Shown in pieces: positions 45,101 to 55,475 of a stretch of 64,000 nucleotides of DNA. Position 1 is the first letter of the stretch. Each line of letters opens with the position of its first letter. A program made the position numbers and the translations under genes. The notes under the pieces were generated by a model. It was not told the origin of the DNA. It did not search any database and saw only the letters and a list, made by a program, of their open reading frames with translations. The stretch covers positions 67,483,427 through 67,547,426 of the forward strand of contig OW387134.1 in assembly GCA_936440205.1 (NCBI GenBank). Reading direction: 5' to 3'. Origin of the DNA: Lepidonotus clava (taxonomy: Eukaryota; Annelida; Polychaeta; Phyllodocida; Polynoidae).

Positions 45101-46557
45101 TAGTTATTTCTAATTTACCCGGGTCGAAACTTGACTTCTTGCCGTTTTGTCTCTGTCCCGATTAAAACTGGTCTAAAAGTGGTCTAAATAACTTAGTCTT
45201 GAGCTATGGGCAGTTGTTCATTAGTTTCTTCCTTCTTGATACTAGTTGTCGTTGGATCCTGACTTTTATGTTAAAGTCAGGATCTTTTGACCTAAGACAT
45301 ACGGTGATCCGGTGGTCATTTACACATAACCAAGACGACGGGGCTATTAATAAGGACAGCACCTCGCTCCACCGCCTTGTGAGTTTTCGCTACAGCTTCT
45401 CCCCCTCCCAGGGATGGCTTGTCCAGTCTGAGGGAGTCGCGATATGGTGAGAGAGAGCCGAGCACCCTGTGAATGTCACCAATTCGCCGTTGTCCCGTAA
45501 CTGCATTTCCTTGTGACCTCCGTTATAGCTCCCAAATATAGCACGCCTTGTCAGGATTTGCACATATCCTTGCCGCTGCAGCGTGTCTATACTAGGAGCA
45601 AACGAGCCACGTATAAGGTACTCTCGTGTGCTGTCACAGAGCGTTCCCCCTGAGAATGTTACTAATTATTCTGCGTTCTTATTATATTTTGCCCAAAATT
45701 CCCTGAGGAAGAGCTCTTAGTTAAACAAATATTGGTTTGCTTTATATATTAGTTTCTTAGTTAAATTCCTTACTTATGCTTGGTATTTTTTTTTTATATG
45801 ATGAAGGGGTCGCTATCAGGAACCAACAACCCACCCGGGCCTGTCGGCTGCCATGGTCGGGCGCCTACCCGGTGCCTCCCAGAGTACCAGCGACGCGTAA
45901 CCCCAATCGGCCTGCCTCCTGTTAGGCACCGCTGATACCAGGCTGTGGGCGGGCTCCTGACTACCTGGCGGCCCCCACATCCTCTTTTGAGTGGTATATT
46001 CATGCTAAAAGGACAGTCAGTGGTATTTCCTCAGATGACTTTCCTGCACCGTAGCCCGATCCTAGCGGTAGCCACAGCACAGGGGTCTTATTTAGTTGTT
46101 ACTTTTTCTGAGGAAATCCACACCGCTCGTTGGATACTGTTTGTTCCGTTGAGCGCACATAGATAGTGTATACAGTATTTTGGAATTTCGTGGTTGCTTT
46201 ACTAAAATTTTCTCCATCCTAGGATCGGCCGAATAGATTTCTACTTCAACATAGTCGCCAAATGTATGCTAAATGGGTAGTAAGAGTATTGAGCTAGGCT
46301 ACCGGGCATGGGACACTCAATTTGAAAGAATTTTAGATAACCCATGGGTCCATAGAAAGACGGTTGGACCAGCCTACCCGACTCAGGTTTGTCTAACCGA
46401 TTAGTCACTACCGAATGAGTTAACCGAAGGGGTCCTACTGATATCATACGGTAGGGCTCTCCCGTGTTTTCTTCAACATAACATGGTTTAACCTTTACAT
46501 TGATGGCCTATAGTTCCCTTTTACAAACCATATTAACGCTACAACCTATGACATTGT
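42153..46557. other. LTR-element interior, long region with no sense-strand genes
   Basis: 4.4 kb. It holds a diverged 62-bp direct duplication (43044-43106 and 43224-43286), each copy ending in CAGAATTCTTTG and followed by an AG-acceptor-like TACAG. Plus-strand donor-like GTAAGTTT words lie at about 42471, 43207 and 43392. There is a plus-strand 115-codon frame at 43404-43751 (LNELPDGDSMFVVGKKGMVF). CGACGGCGGTCA occurs near 45008 and 45058 and also at 40094 next to the LTR. T-runs lie at 44592 and 45040. Confidence 0.5.
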
Positions 46558-49317
46558 TCAAATAATGACTTCGTAGACCGTTCCTGAGTCCTTTTCAGAT
46601 GCCCCTGGTCTTACTGTCTTTTGGGCAGGTCCCGTTCCAGTCACTGTGGATGTGGACGGGGTCGTTCTAGGAGGGGCGTTAGGCGTCGCTCCGTGTCCCA
46701 TCATCGGTTGAGGCCAATCTGCTCCTACGTCGGACCATCCTGCGTCGATAAGGCGAGGCACTCCCATGGGTACAGGAGTGGCTAGCCCCGCGGAGTATCT
46801 CAGCAGTCTGGCCCTGGTATTGTACTTTAAGTTGCTCATCATTAGCCGGGCTAATTTTTTAGATACTCTCAGGGTGTCTGGTAGTGGCACCTTGGATGGA
46901 TGTTGTCCAGGTCTAGTCGCTGCCCCCATCAGCTGCGCCCCCCAGGTCACCGTCAGGGTATATTTCAGACACAGTTGAGTCACCAGTATATCCCTAATGA
47001 GCACATAGCCTTCCGTGTAAGTGTGGTCAGAAGGCATGGCCAGTTCGCCTAGGAAGATTGTTTCTATCATATGTGGATTGGCAAACTGTACGTACAACCC
47101 ATCCACAGTCTTTCTTCTAATATTTCTCCACTTTCGCCACACGAGGACCACTATGGCGATGACTAGTACTGCTAATAATATAGCCAGCACTGCCACTGCA
47201 GTGGGGTTGGTGGTCGCGTCCGGACACCCAGTTAGTGCCTTTTCATGGTGCAACAGTTTCTCCGGGTCCGCCGTCTCCAAGGCCATGGCCCGAGGTAAGG
47301 TCATGGTTAGTCCGGCTAGGGCAGCCTTACCCTGATGGTTCCGCCAGCACTTCCAGAGGACACATCCAATAATTGTCACAGCCACCACTATGCAGAAGAT
47401 GGTGAGAAGACCAAAACCGCCTCCGAAGTTACCTATAGAGAACCACGGGGCGTGTTTCTCTACCTCGTAACGGTCAGTCGCTTTCTTGATACCCTTGGCC
47501 AAGTCTTTACGGTGTTTTTGTATTCGTTTGGCCAAGGAGGTTACAGGTATTTTGACCTTCAGGCTTTCCTCGATTTCCAGCAGGTCTTTCCTAATTGTTT
47601 CAGGGATAGGGTCTGACTCTAACATAGTGGGTTCGTTTTCGGACGTCGTGAAATTCATGTCCCACCCCTTCACACGACTTGCTGCTTCCAACAGGTCATT
47701 ATGTGGGTACACAACCGTGGTGATCCTGGTGTGCTGGTCACAATTTCGCAAGCTATACGGTATCCATGCTCCTTGTGTTTGGAATGCACAGTCGCATTCC
47801 ACCTGAACCCTTGCATAATTTTCTATGTTCACTCCGACCGCAGGCTGGTTTCTGCAAATCATTTGGCCTCGGGTGTCGGCGCTGACCACCAGCATATCTC
47901 CGTCGTCTAGGTACACTGCCATCTCTCCAAAGTCTGCTTCCAGTAGATAGTCCAGCTCACATTTTTCTTGGATCGCTAGGTCGTCGCGCCTCAGTAGCGC
48001 AGCAGTGCAGGTGTTGTCTGTAATCTTTTTCATATAGGGTAGATCCTTACAGAGCGTGATGGTCTGTCCATAACAACCTGACCAACTGCCACTAGCCAAT
48101 GGTACGTAATACTGGCGGGACATGGACATGGCGACACTTTTGGGTAGATTAACAATTTGGAGAGCGTCCTTCTTAAGTCGCCCCCTAACCGTCACTGGCA
48201 CAGGAAAAGTTAGTACTTCGTAGACCCTGAACAAATGTTCGTCAGCCACCACTGGCACCCTTACATACACTATTAATTCCTGAGTGGTTTCATCGAATTT
48301 GAACGAGGGTTGACTGTTCTCGTAATAGAAGGAAGGATCTGTGAACGCGACATGGAACCTGGGGTGGATCCCCTTTAGATATCTGTTAACTTCCTGGACC
48401 GCTCCGACCATATATTGGCGGGGTACCAAGTCCATAGTCAGCTGGCCCCGCGTCAGGCGCTGTACACCTTTCCTGAACACGCGAGTTTGCTCTACCATCA
48501 GTTGAAGATACACCATCTCTCCTAGCTTGTCTTCTAGAGCGACCGGTATCATATTCAGGTACAGTTCCATCCAATCCACCTTTTGTTGCACGAGTTTCAT
48601 CCTTCGGCGAGTCGTGTTGTGTGCCTTATTTAGTGATCTTAGATTGTCCAGTAGGCCTATCACGACATGGTTAACCCTTTCCACAGCCTCGTCATGTTTT
48701 TCATTCATTAGAGCCAAGTCTTCGATCATTTGGTCCGAAGATTCTTGCAATACTTTAATCAATTCCCTGTTATATTTGACATCAGCTGCCAGCCCTTGAT
48801 TCCATGAGGTTGGAAGAGGAAAGGTCGGCCATCCTGGATCGTCCAGCATTGTGGGCAACTTCTTCATTCTCTTGACCCTTCCACCTGGATTTAATTCCGA
48901 CTCTTGATTTTGAAGGTCTTGTTGATTGTTCTTTATTAGGGAACTTAAGGTTTCATTAAGAACTTCCCGGTACCGACCTTTAAGCGCCTGCGACGTCTGA
49001 TCCATCCAATTGACCAGCGACCTGATATGGTAGCAGGCCCGATCGAGGGCGTCTCCTCCCTGTAGATATCGGTGACAGACTTGGCCAAAGGTAGCTTTAA
49101 TAAAGGAGCGCCTCCTTGGAATAGTGATTAGGAAGCCTTGTCGGACGTGTGTTATATCCGCGGTGGACATTAACTTCCCTGGTTTTAACACTACTCCATA
49201 TTGTTCTAAAGCTATCACTTCAGCGTTAGGGGCTAGCCCTTCAGATGGGCTGGAGTCGTTATGCACTCCCCTAATGCCCCCTACTATAGCTAATACGAAC
49301 AGCACTAGCCACTTCAT
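46558..49317 (-). CDS. env: envelope-like protein of the LTR element (fossil virus-like part)
   Basis: 919 open codons. An N-terminal signal peptide (MKWLVLFVLAIVGGIRG), a basic furin-type site (GGRVKR), a long helical region, a cysteine-rich part, then a membrane segment (GFGLLTIFCIVVAVTIIGCV). The YVRVPVV/YEVLTFPVPV pattern resembles the baculovirus F/errantivirus envelope family. A second hydrophobic stretch (VAVLAILLAVLVIAIVVLVW) follows and a ~200-residue tail is present, unlike the short tails usual in the family. In such elements env is made from a spliced mRNA. Confidence 0.8.
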   Translation of the reverse strand: MKWLVLFVLAIVGGIRGVHNDSSPSEGLAPNAEVIALEQYGVVLKPGKLMSTADITHVRQGFLITIPRRRSFIKATFGQVCHRYLQGGDALDRACYHIRSLVNWMDQTSQALKGRYREVLNETLSSLIKNNQQDLQNQESELNPGGRVKRMKKLPTMLDDPGWPTFPLPTSWNQGLAADVKYNRELIKVLQESSDQMIEDLALMNEKHDEAVERVNHVVIGLLDNLRSLNKAHNTTRRRMKLVQQKVDWMELYLNMIPVALEDKLGEMVYLQLMVEQTRVFRKGVQRLTRGQLTMDLVPRQYMVGAVQEVNRYLKGIHPRFHVAFTDPSFYYENSQPSFKFDETTQELIVYVRVPVVADEHLFRVYEVLTFPVPVTVRGRLKKDALQIVNLPKSVAMSMSRQYYVPLASGSWSGCYGQTITLCKDLPYMKKITDNTCTAALLRRDDLAIQEKCELDYLLEADFGEMAVYLDDGDMLVVSADTRGQMICRNQPAVGVNIENYARVQVECDCAFQTQGAWIPYSLRNCDQHTRITTVVYPHNDLLEAASRVKGWDMNFTTSENEPTMLESDPIPETIRKDLLEIEESLKVKIPVTSLAKRIQKHRKDLAKGIKKATDRYEVEKHAPWFSIGNFGGGFGLLTIFCIVVAVTIIGCVLWKCWRNHQGKAALAGLTMTLPRAMALETADPEKLLHHEKALTGCPDATTNPTAVAVLAILLAVLVIAIVVLVWRKWRNIRRKTVDGLYVQFANPHMIETIFLGELAMPSDHTYTEGYVLIRDILVTQLCLKYTLTVTWGAQLMGAATRPGQHPSKVPLPDTLRVSKKLARLMMSNLKYNTRARLLRYSAGLATPVPMGVPRLIDAGWSDVGADWPQPMMGHGATPNAPPRTTPSTSTVTGTGPAQKTVRPGASEKDSGTVYEVII

Positions 49318-49464
49318 TGTCTTTGTTTGGCCTTAGCGATAGTTTGAGAAAGTTAATTTTGCAGTCTATCTAAAATATGTTCACAGCAAAGTTACCTTGT
49401 TCTCCTGCGCACTACTATCATCCATGCGCTGAAGTATGCTCTCCTCTCGGGTCCCCTGGTCCAC

Positions 49465-50034
49465 TTAGTTTGGGACATGCTCATAGAGACTTTGCCCATT
49501 GTCATTCACCACTCGCCTGATGATTCCGCTCTCGTCCTTGGTGACCGTGATCCTCAAGCCTCTCATACGTTCGCAGGACGAGGGGCGCATTGCTCTGAGG
49601 GGTCTTGGCCCAGTAGGTTCCAGTCCGAAACGGCCCCCGTTGGATCGTACGACGGTTGGCTCGAGGGGTATGGGTTCGGTACCTGCGGTGGGTTTGTCGT
49701 TGGGAGTGGGCTCGGCCACAGTGGGCCCCCCGGCTGGCTGGTTGGCGTCCACTGCTGCTGGTTCCATAGCAGTGGTGAGGGATTGGCGCTGCAGCTCGTT
49801 GTCAAGCTGCTCAAGTCTAAACAAGCGGGGTCCGCAGGCTGCAAGTGGTGGAGGAGGGGAGCTCCCGCTGGCCCGTTCCCCACCGGTGGGGTTGGCGCGC
49901 GTTGAACGGGTGCTACCTCCACTTTTAGTCCTGGAGCGGCGACGGTTAGCTGTTCCCCTCCTGATCGCCTTTCCAGAGTGGGCAGAGGTCGGCCGCCTCG
50001 TGTTGTTTGTTGTCTGGTACCTTCCCTGACGCAT
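49465..50034 (-). CDS. accessory ORF b of the LTR element
   Basis: 189 codons overlapping ORF a by about 470 bp in another frame. It starts Arg/Thr-rich (RRGTANRRRSRTKSGGSTRS) and ends with an ordered-looking stretch (GLRITVTKDESGIIRRVVND). Unknown function; position between pol and env is where accessory genes lie in some retroviruses. Confidence 0.45.
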   Translation of the reverse strand: MRQGRYQTTNNTRRPTSAHSGKAIRRGTANRRRSRTKSGGSTRSTRANPTGGERASGSSPPPPLAACGPRLFRLEQLDNELQRQSLTTAMEPAAVDANQPAGGPTVAEPTPNDKPTAGTEPIPLEPTVVRSNGGRFGLEPTGPRPLRAMRPSSCERMRGLRITVTKDESGIIRRVVNDNGQSLYEHVPN

Positions 50035-50534
50035 TTAGAGTTTTGTGTGGTTCTTTGAATGAAAGGAGCTACCTGAGTTTTAACCTCAGTTAACTGTTTG
50101 TTTGATTTTGGCACATCCAGTCCCACTGTCCCTCTAATTTCGTCAACAGTCTCAAATAGTTGGAACAGTGGTTGCGTAAGGTCCCAGAACCAGCCGGCCT
50201 GGATCTGCACCGGTCGGTTAGCCGCTTCTCCCTTCTGAACCGGCTTGGCCAACGCCGTTAGCCTTGGCTCGGGCTCCGAGTCACTCACCTCAGATAAATT
50301 GTAAAAGTCTTTATCTGCTGTCTTCTTTTTGACTGGAATCGATTTAGCGGACTTCCTGGCTCCGCCTGCGGTCGTTCTGGTGGCCCGCCGGGCCGGTGTC
50401 CTTGGTTTCTTCCGGGCAATCCCGGCGTCGGTTGAGTCCGGACGGACACCGCCCCGGCCCGGCCAACTCCACCGCCTAAGGGTCTGAGCCGGTCGTTTCT
50501 TAGTATTCTCCTTCTCGACTGCCTTTTCTTTCAT
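49563..50534 (-). CDS. accessory ORF a of the LTR element
   Basis: 323 codons. The first 90 residues are Lys/Arg/Ala-rich (KKPRTPARRATRTTAGGARK) with nuclear-localisation-like clusters; a middle segment (GWFWDLTQPLFQLFETVDEI) looks ordered; the rest is Pro-rich. Not recognised. Confidence 0.45.
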   Translation of the reverse strand: MKEKAVEKENTKKRPAQTLRRWSWPGRGGVRPDSTDAGIARKKPRTPARRATRTTAGGARKSAKSIPVKKKTADKDFYNLSEVSDSEPEPRLTALAKPVQKGEAANRPVQIQAGWFWDLTQPLFQLFETVDEIRGTVGLDVPKSNKQLTEVKTQVAPFIQRTTQNSKCVREGTRQQTTRGGRPLPTLERRSGGEQLTVAAPGLKVEVAPVQRAPTPPVGNGPAGAPLLHHLQPADPACLDLSSLTTSCSANPSPLLWNQQQWTPTSQPGGPLWPSPLPTTNPPQVPNPYPSSQPSYDPTGAVSDWNLLGQDPSEQCAPRPANV

Positions 50535-51195
50535 TTGGTAAAATCCTAAAAGAATGGCCCAACGAACCTTCCCTTGGTAGGCAGCGCCCTCTGGTGGGGG
50601 CGGCTAATCCGTTTCCTTCTCAGGGGGACGATGATCCTTCCCTCCGTGTCCGCAGGGAAAGTAGTGGTTCCCTTTGGATTGCTATGTGGCCGGAGGGCTA
50701 GACAGTTCCCCATGAGTCGGTGGATCAGTGTCCCAGCTAAGTTCTCTTTCTGCTCCTTCCAGGAGAAGTCGGAAGTTGAACAATTTCTATCTCCAACTTC
50801 TGTTCAGAGATAGAATCAATGTCTATCTCCGTTTCCTCCCGGGCTGGGTTGTGCGTACAATCACCTGCAGCAGAGGTGACCGTCTAGGAGCAGAGTTGCG
50901 GACCGACTGGTGGATCGGCGCGGATCCCACGAAATTATAACCGATCCGCTTGTCCATGCCGTCTCCATATTTGGAGCTGTATCTTGTTTCAGGTGGGGGG
51001 GGAACGCTTGCATCAGGTCCCAAGAGATGACGCCAAACCACTGGCATCTCTCTTGGTGTGCGCACCCTCCCTTTCTGCCACGCCCCTGGGCGCGGCGAGG
51101 TGGCCGTGAGGTAGACCACCTGTTCCATTAGCGTTGATGCTAACGGTGCCGCTCCGCCGAACCTTTATTTTCACAGGGCGGCTAGATTTCCTGCA

Positions 51196-54100
51196 TTAAT
51201 CATCCATGTCGTCGCTTTCCCCGCCGTTGGACAGAGCGACGTAGTTAGGGCGGCGGTTCCGACGTAGGTTATAGCCACCTTTCGTCGGGACATGGTCCTT
51301 CACTGTTTTTTCTGGGCTCTGTTCCGATGTATCCAAGATCGGCACATCACCGCAGGGTAGTTTTATGGGCTTGTTGTTGCCTGGAGGGGATCTCCCCTCC
51401 AACGGCTGGCTTTTGCCCCTTCGTTTAGCTCGTTTGCGTTTCCTCTGTCCATTAGCGCCAGCTGTTCCCCGTTCACAGGCGGCTTTATTAGGAACAAAGG
51501 ATAAGTTTGTTGACAGCGCGGTGTCCGCACTGGTGCCCTGACCATCAGTGATTTGCCCATCCGTTTCTGCTAAATCAGTGGGACTTGGACCAGGTTTTTG
51601 TGTAGGTACCTTCCTGGTCATAGGAACTGCATCATGCTCACGGGGACCGGTCGTTCCCGTTGAGTTTTCAGTCTCAGCACCCCTTATTTCGCCATCTTCC
51701 TCAGCGATTTCACCCGTCGGAGTGTGATGCAATTCAGGGTTTCGGTCAGGATCTGCCCCTTTTGAGTTAGTGATTTTCGCTTCTCTCACCATTTTGGGAA
51801 TGTTATGAGGGACAGCGGGGGACCAAGGCCCATGTGCAGGTTTGAGTTTCGAAATGTTTACTAGATGTGGGACCTGTTTTCCAGTTTTTAAAGACACTAG
51901 TCTAACAAGGTGGTCTCCTTTTGTTTCAATTACCCTGAATGGCCCAGTATACCTGTTTGAGAACTTAGACGCTTTATTTTCACTAGCTAAAGGGTCGTAC
52001 ATGTATACCATATCACCTTCGTACATCTGAGTGGGCCGCGCCCGCTCATCAATTCGCAGCCTCAGATCTTTTTCGTAGTTTTGAACTACCCTTTCAGCCA
52101 TATTCCTAAAAATAGCAATATTATCCTTGGTTTGCATGAAAAACTCGCAGTCGTTCAGCGTTTCAGGAATTGTTCCCTGCTCAGGCATTCCCATGCTAAT
52201 TGGATCTCTGCCAAACAGCAAGGTATGCGGGCTGTATCCCGACCGTACACTGATTGTGGATCTAACTGTCCATAATGCAATGGGAAGTAGATCGATCCAG
52301 TTACAGTGGTCGTCAGGGATATAATAAGCAATCAGGTTTTCAATGGTTTTATGTAGTCTTTCTACTCGAGCGTTGCCAGTCGGCATTCGCCCGGTAGTGA
52401 ACGTTTGTTTGCACGCTAGTCGGGTAGTAATCTCCCGGAACAGTCCTGATAGGAAGGCCGCCCCCCGGTCTGTGTGCAGACGGTTTACCCGCCCATACCG
52501 ACACACTATCCCGGTCAGGAAACAGTTGGCCGCGGTTTGCGCAGTGGAGTCTTTCGTGGTGAAAGCCTCCGGCCAACCTGTTAGTAGGTCTATGAAGGTC
52601 ATGATATATTTTGACCCATCCCTAGCCCTCTTTAGTGGCCCGATGAAATCACACTGTACCACCTCAAAGGGTCGAGTCGGCCTCTCCCAAGACTTAGCTA
52701 AGGCCTTGAAATGTGGGGCCCGTCTCCTTAGAGAACAGGTTTCACAGGCCTTCACATAGTCTGTAATGTCGGCGTTCATGTTTCGCCAGTAGAACCTGTC
52801 AGAGATTTTGGTAGTGAGATTACTGATACCTACATGTCCTCCAGCTAAGATATCATTATGCAACAGTCTCAGGACTCTGGGAATTAACCGTCCTGGAACT
52901 ATCATTCGTGGTTTCAGCCTTACCAACTGGTCTTGGTGTTTGTTATACCTTTTGACGTTGAACCTACAAAGTACTCCTGGCGCGACCATTCCCACAAAGT
53001 CGGCTTGATCCATTATTCGCCTAGCCTCGAGGGGATCTGGTGGCAGGTCTCCGTCTTGTAGATAGTCAATTAGTTGTGCGCACTCCGCATCTTGGAGTTG
53101 CGCGTTTATCACCGTAGCCACGGAAAGCTCCCCATCCTGAATTTCAGCCTCGAACAATTCACATCCCACGGCGGGTTCATATTCCTCACCGGGGACATGT
53201 TCGTGGTGAACTCTGGACAGGTAGTCCGGTAAGAAATGGGTTGCTCCTGGCTCATAGGTGATTTCAAAATCAAAGTCTGACAGCGCCAAAGCCCACCGCC
53301 TTAGCCTAGCAGACGGGGCCTTGTAGGCACTCTGTAACAGGGGAATCAATGGTTTGTGATCGGTTACTATAGTAATCTTAGCTCCTTGTAACATATCCTC
53401 ATAGTTCTTAATACTCTTAATCACCGCCAGAGCCTCCTTTTCTGTTACCGAATAGTTTAATTCGGCGTCTCGGAGAGTACATCCCCAGAAAGCAACCGGA
53501 CGGTAGATTTCATCTAGTTTGTGACAAACCGCTGCACCGCACGCGGCGTCTGATGCATCTGTTAGCAGATAGAAATGCCCTCCTATATCCGGATGGATTA
53601 GTAAGGGTGGCGAGGTGAGCAGTTTCTTTAACTGTTGAAACGCTTCCTCGCAAGCCTCCGTCCACTCAAAATAGACTTCTTTCTTTAGCAGCCGATTTAA
53701 TGGTTTAGCTAGATCAGCAAAATTTGGGACAAACTGACGGTAGTAGTTACACAGCCCCAGAAAGGATTTAATAGTTTTCACATTATGCGGACGGTTAAAG
53801 GCTGTAATCTTTTCTGTGGTTACCTTTTGTGTAGCCACTCCTTCCGCGTTTACTACGTGGCCAAGGAAATTGATTTCACTGCGGCACCACTCACACTTTG
53901 ATGGCTTCAATTTGAGATTAGCTCTCGCCAAGGCTTGGAGAACCACCTCAACACTTGCCAGGTGTTCTTCAAATGTAGTGTCGTAGACGATTACGTCGTC
54001 TAAATATGCTAAGCAGGTTCTAGGAATCAATCCCTTTAGCGCTATGGCCATTACCTTGGTAAACTGCCAAGGCGCTCCAACTAAGCCAAATGGTACACGC

Positions 54101-55437
54101 TTATACTGATACACACCCATCGGGGTTTCAAAAGCGGTATATTTTCTACTGTCTTTTTCGATTACACACTGATGATAGCCGCTCAACAGATCTAAAGCTG
54201 TCCACATAGTGGGTTTCTTGTAAGCCATATATAGGAAAAGCGAGCGAGCTGTGGGCATGGGGAATTTATCTTTAAAAGTGACTTGATTAAGCATGCGAAA
54301 GTCTGTACAGAGCCTAGGTTTGCCATCTTTCTTCTGCACTACCACCAGCGGGCTTCGCCAAGCCGATTCGCTGGGCTCTATGACACCTATATCTATGAGT
54401 TGCCTAACCTGTTCATCGATGATATCCATTTTCTGTGGAGAGTATCGGTATGGTCTAGAACTTATTACTCCCTGCGACTCATCCACAATTATTCTCATCG
54501 GCGCTATTTCACAGTGACCTAACTCTTCCATTGAAAACGCTAGTGCATCCCTGTTGTTATTAAGCATTTGTCTAAACCTTACCTGTTGTTCTTTGTTTAA
54601 GCACGACTCGGTTAGATCTATTTTACTTACATTTTCATCCATTTTACCTCGGGATTTCTCCTCAGAGGTTTGGCTTTCCATTTGCACTGCGTCTTTCATT
54701 ACTTCTACAGAAATCCTACAGATGGACATTGGGGTCTCTGTTTTAGTTAGATAACACAAGTCTAGGAACTCTTCTATCTGATCTTGGTTTACCTCAGGCA
54801 CTGCGCATTCTTCCGCAAAAGCCAACACTTCCTGGGGAGTGATTTCTTGCATTTCATCTAGCGGATTCATGACTTTGATCCACCACTGACTTCCCACCGT
54901 ATTCACGCACCCCTCCACTAGGACCGGGGCAGTGACTGCTGGTGCGCAGTAAGCGACTGGCGAGTCTAATCCCAGCGGCTCTCGAGTGGTTACCGGTATG
55001 ATGCATTCATTCCCCGGCGGAATTTTCACTGTTTCTTTGCTAACTATAGGGTTTCCACAAAACACTTCTATCTTTGCGCCTGGTAGAGATAAATCTGATC
55101 GAAGCACTGTTAATAAGTTTCTCCCGATTACTATTAGGTGGCATAGATCGTCCACTATGTTGAAATCATAGCAGACCACCGATCCCTGGATTGAAAACTT
55201 ACATCTAATTTGTTCTAGTATTACTTGAGACGAGTTGTCTGCCAAACTGATGTTTCCCTTCGATACCTTCCATTCATCTAAAATGCATTGTTTAGGGATC
55301 TGCCGTTTACAATGGGTGGACATGAAGCAATCGCTCGCTCCTGTGTCTACTAAAGATCTAACCTCCTTCTGATCATCAAATCTTAACGTTAAGAAAAATG
55401 CTTCGTCTCCTATCTCTCTCCTAGCCGGTCCGTCCAC
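51196..55437 (-). CDS. pol: pol polyprotein of the LTR element (fossil virus-like part)
   Basis: 1413 open codons. Aspartic protease (LVDTGASDCFM, ~residue 30), reverse transcriptase (CLAYLDDVIVYD), RNase H (LLTDASDAACGAAV, TDHKPL), integrase zinc finger (HNDILAGGHVG...CETCSLRR) and core (VVQCDFIGP, HTDRGAAF, NARVERLHKTIE), then a GPF-type segment (YTGPFRVIETKGDHLVRL) and a charged tail. Protease-RT-RH-IN order is the Ty3/gypsy (Metaviridae) order. Confidence 0.92.
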   Translation of the reverse strand: MDGPARREIGDEAFFLTLRFDDQKEVRSLVDTGASDCFMSTHCKRQIPKQCILDEWKVSKGNISLADNSSQVILEQIRCKFSIQGSVVCYDFNIVDDLCHLIVIGRNLLTVLRSDLSLPGAKIEVFCGNPIVSKETVKIPPGNECIIPVTTREPLGLDSPVAYCAPAVTAPVLVEGCVNTVGSQWWIKVMNPLDEMQEITPQEVLAFAEECAVPEVNQDQIEEFLDLCYLTKTETPMSICRISVEVMKDAVQMESQTSEEKSRGKMDENVSKIDLTESCLNKEQQVRFRQMLNNNRDALAFSMEELGHCEIAPMRIIVDESQGVISSRPYRYSPQKMDIIDEQVRQLIDIGVIEPSESAWRSPLVVVQKKDGKPRLCTDFRMLNQVTFKDKFPMPTARSLFLYMAYKKPTMWTALDLLSGYHQCVIEKDSRKYTAFETPMGVYQYKRVPFGLVGAPWQFTKVMAIALKGLIPRTCLAYLDDVIVYDTTFEEHLASVEVVLQALARANLKLKPSKCEWCRSEINFLGHVVNAEGVATQKVTTEKITAFNRPHNVKTIKSFLGLCNYYRQFVPNFADLAKPLNRLLKKEVYFEWTEACEEAFQQLKKLLTSPPLLIHPDIGGHFYLLTDASDAACGAAVCHKLDEIYRPVAFWGCTLRDAELNYSVTEKEALAVIKSIKNYEDMLQGAKITIVTDHKPLIPLLQSAYKAPSARLRRWALALSDFDFEITYEPGATHFLPDYLSRVHHEHVPGEEYEPAVGCELFEAEIQDGELSVATVINAQLQDAECAQLIDYLQDGDLPPDPLEARRIMDQADFVGMVAPGVLCRFNVKRYNKHQDQLVRLKPRMIVPGRLIPRVLRLLHNDILAGGHVGISNLTTKISDRFYWRNMNADITDYVKACETCSLRRRAPHFKALAKSWERPTRPFEVVQCDFIGPLKRARDGSKYIMTFIDLLTGWPEAFTTKDSTAQTAANCFLTGIVCRYGRVNRLHTDRGAAFLSGLFREITTRLACKQTFTTGRMPTGNARVERLHKTIENLIAYYIPDDHCNWIDLLPIALWTVRSTISVRSGYSPHTLLFGRDPISMGMPEQGTIPETLNDCEFFMQTKDNIAIFRNMAERVVQNYEKDLRLRIDERARPTQMYEGDMVYMYDPLASENKASKFSNRYTGPFRVIETKGDHLVRLVSLKTGKQVPHLVNISKLKPAHGPWSPAVPHNIPKMVREAKITNSKGADPDRNPELHHTPTGEIAEEDGEIRGAETENSTGTTGPREHDAVPMTRKVPTQKPGPSPTDLAETDGQITDGQGTSADTALSTNLSFVPNKAACERGTAGANGQRKRKRAKRRGKSQPLEGRSPPGNNKPIKLPCGDVPILDTSEQSPEKTVKDHVPTKGGYNLRRNRRPNYVALSNGGESDDMDD

Positions 55438-55475
55438 TGCGCCTAATTCTATCGTGGAATGAACGGACCCTTCCT

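Noticed and set aside
49477-50029. Plus-strand frames opposite the accessory ORFs
   Set aside because: They mirror the composition of the minus-strand frames and carry no motif of their own.
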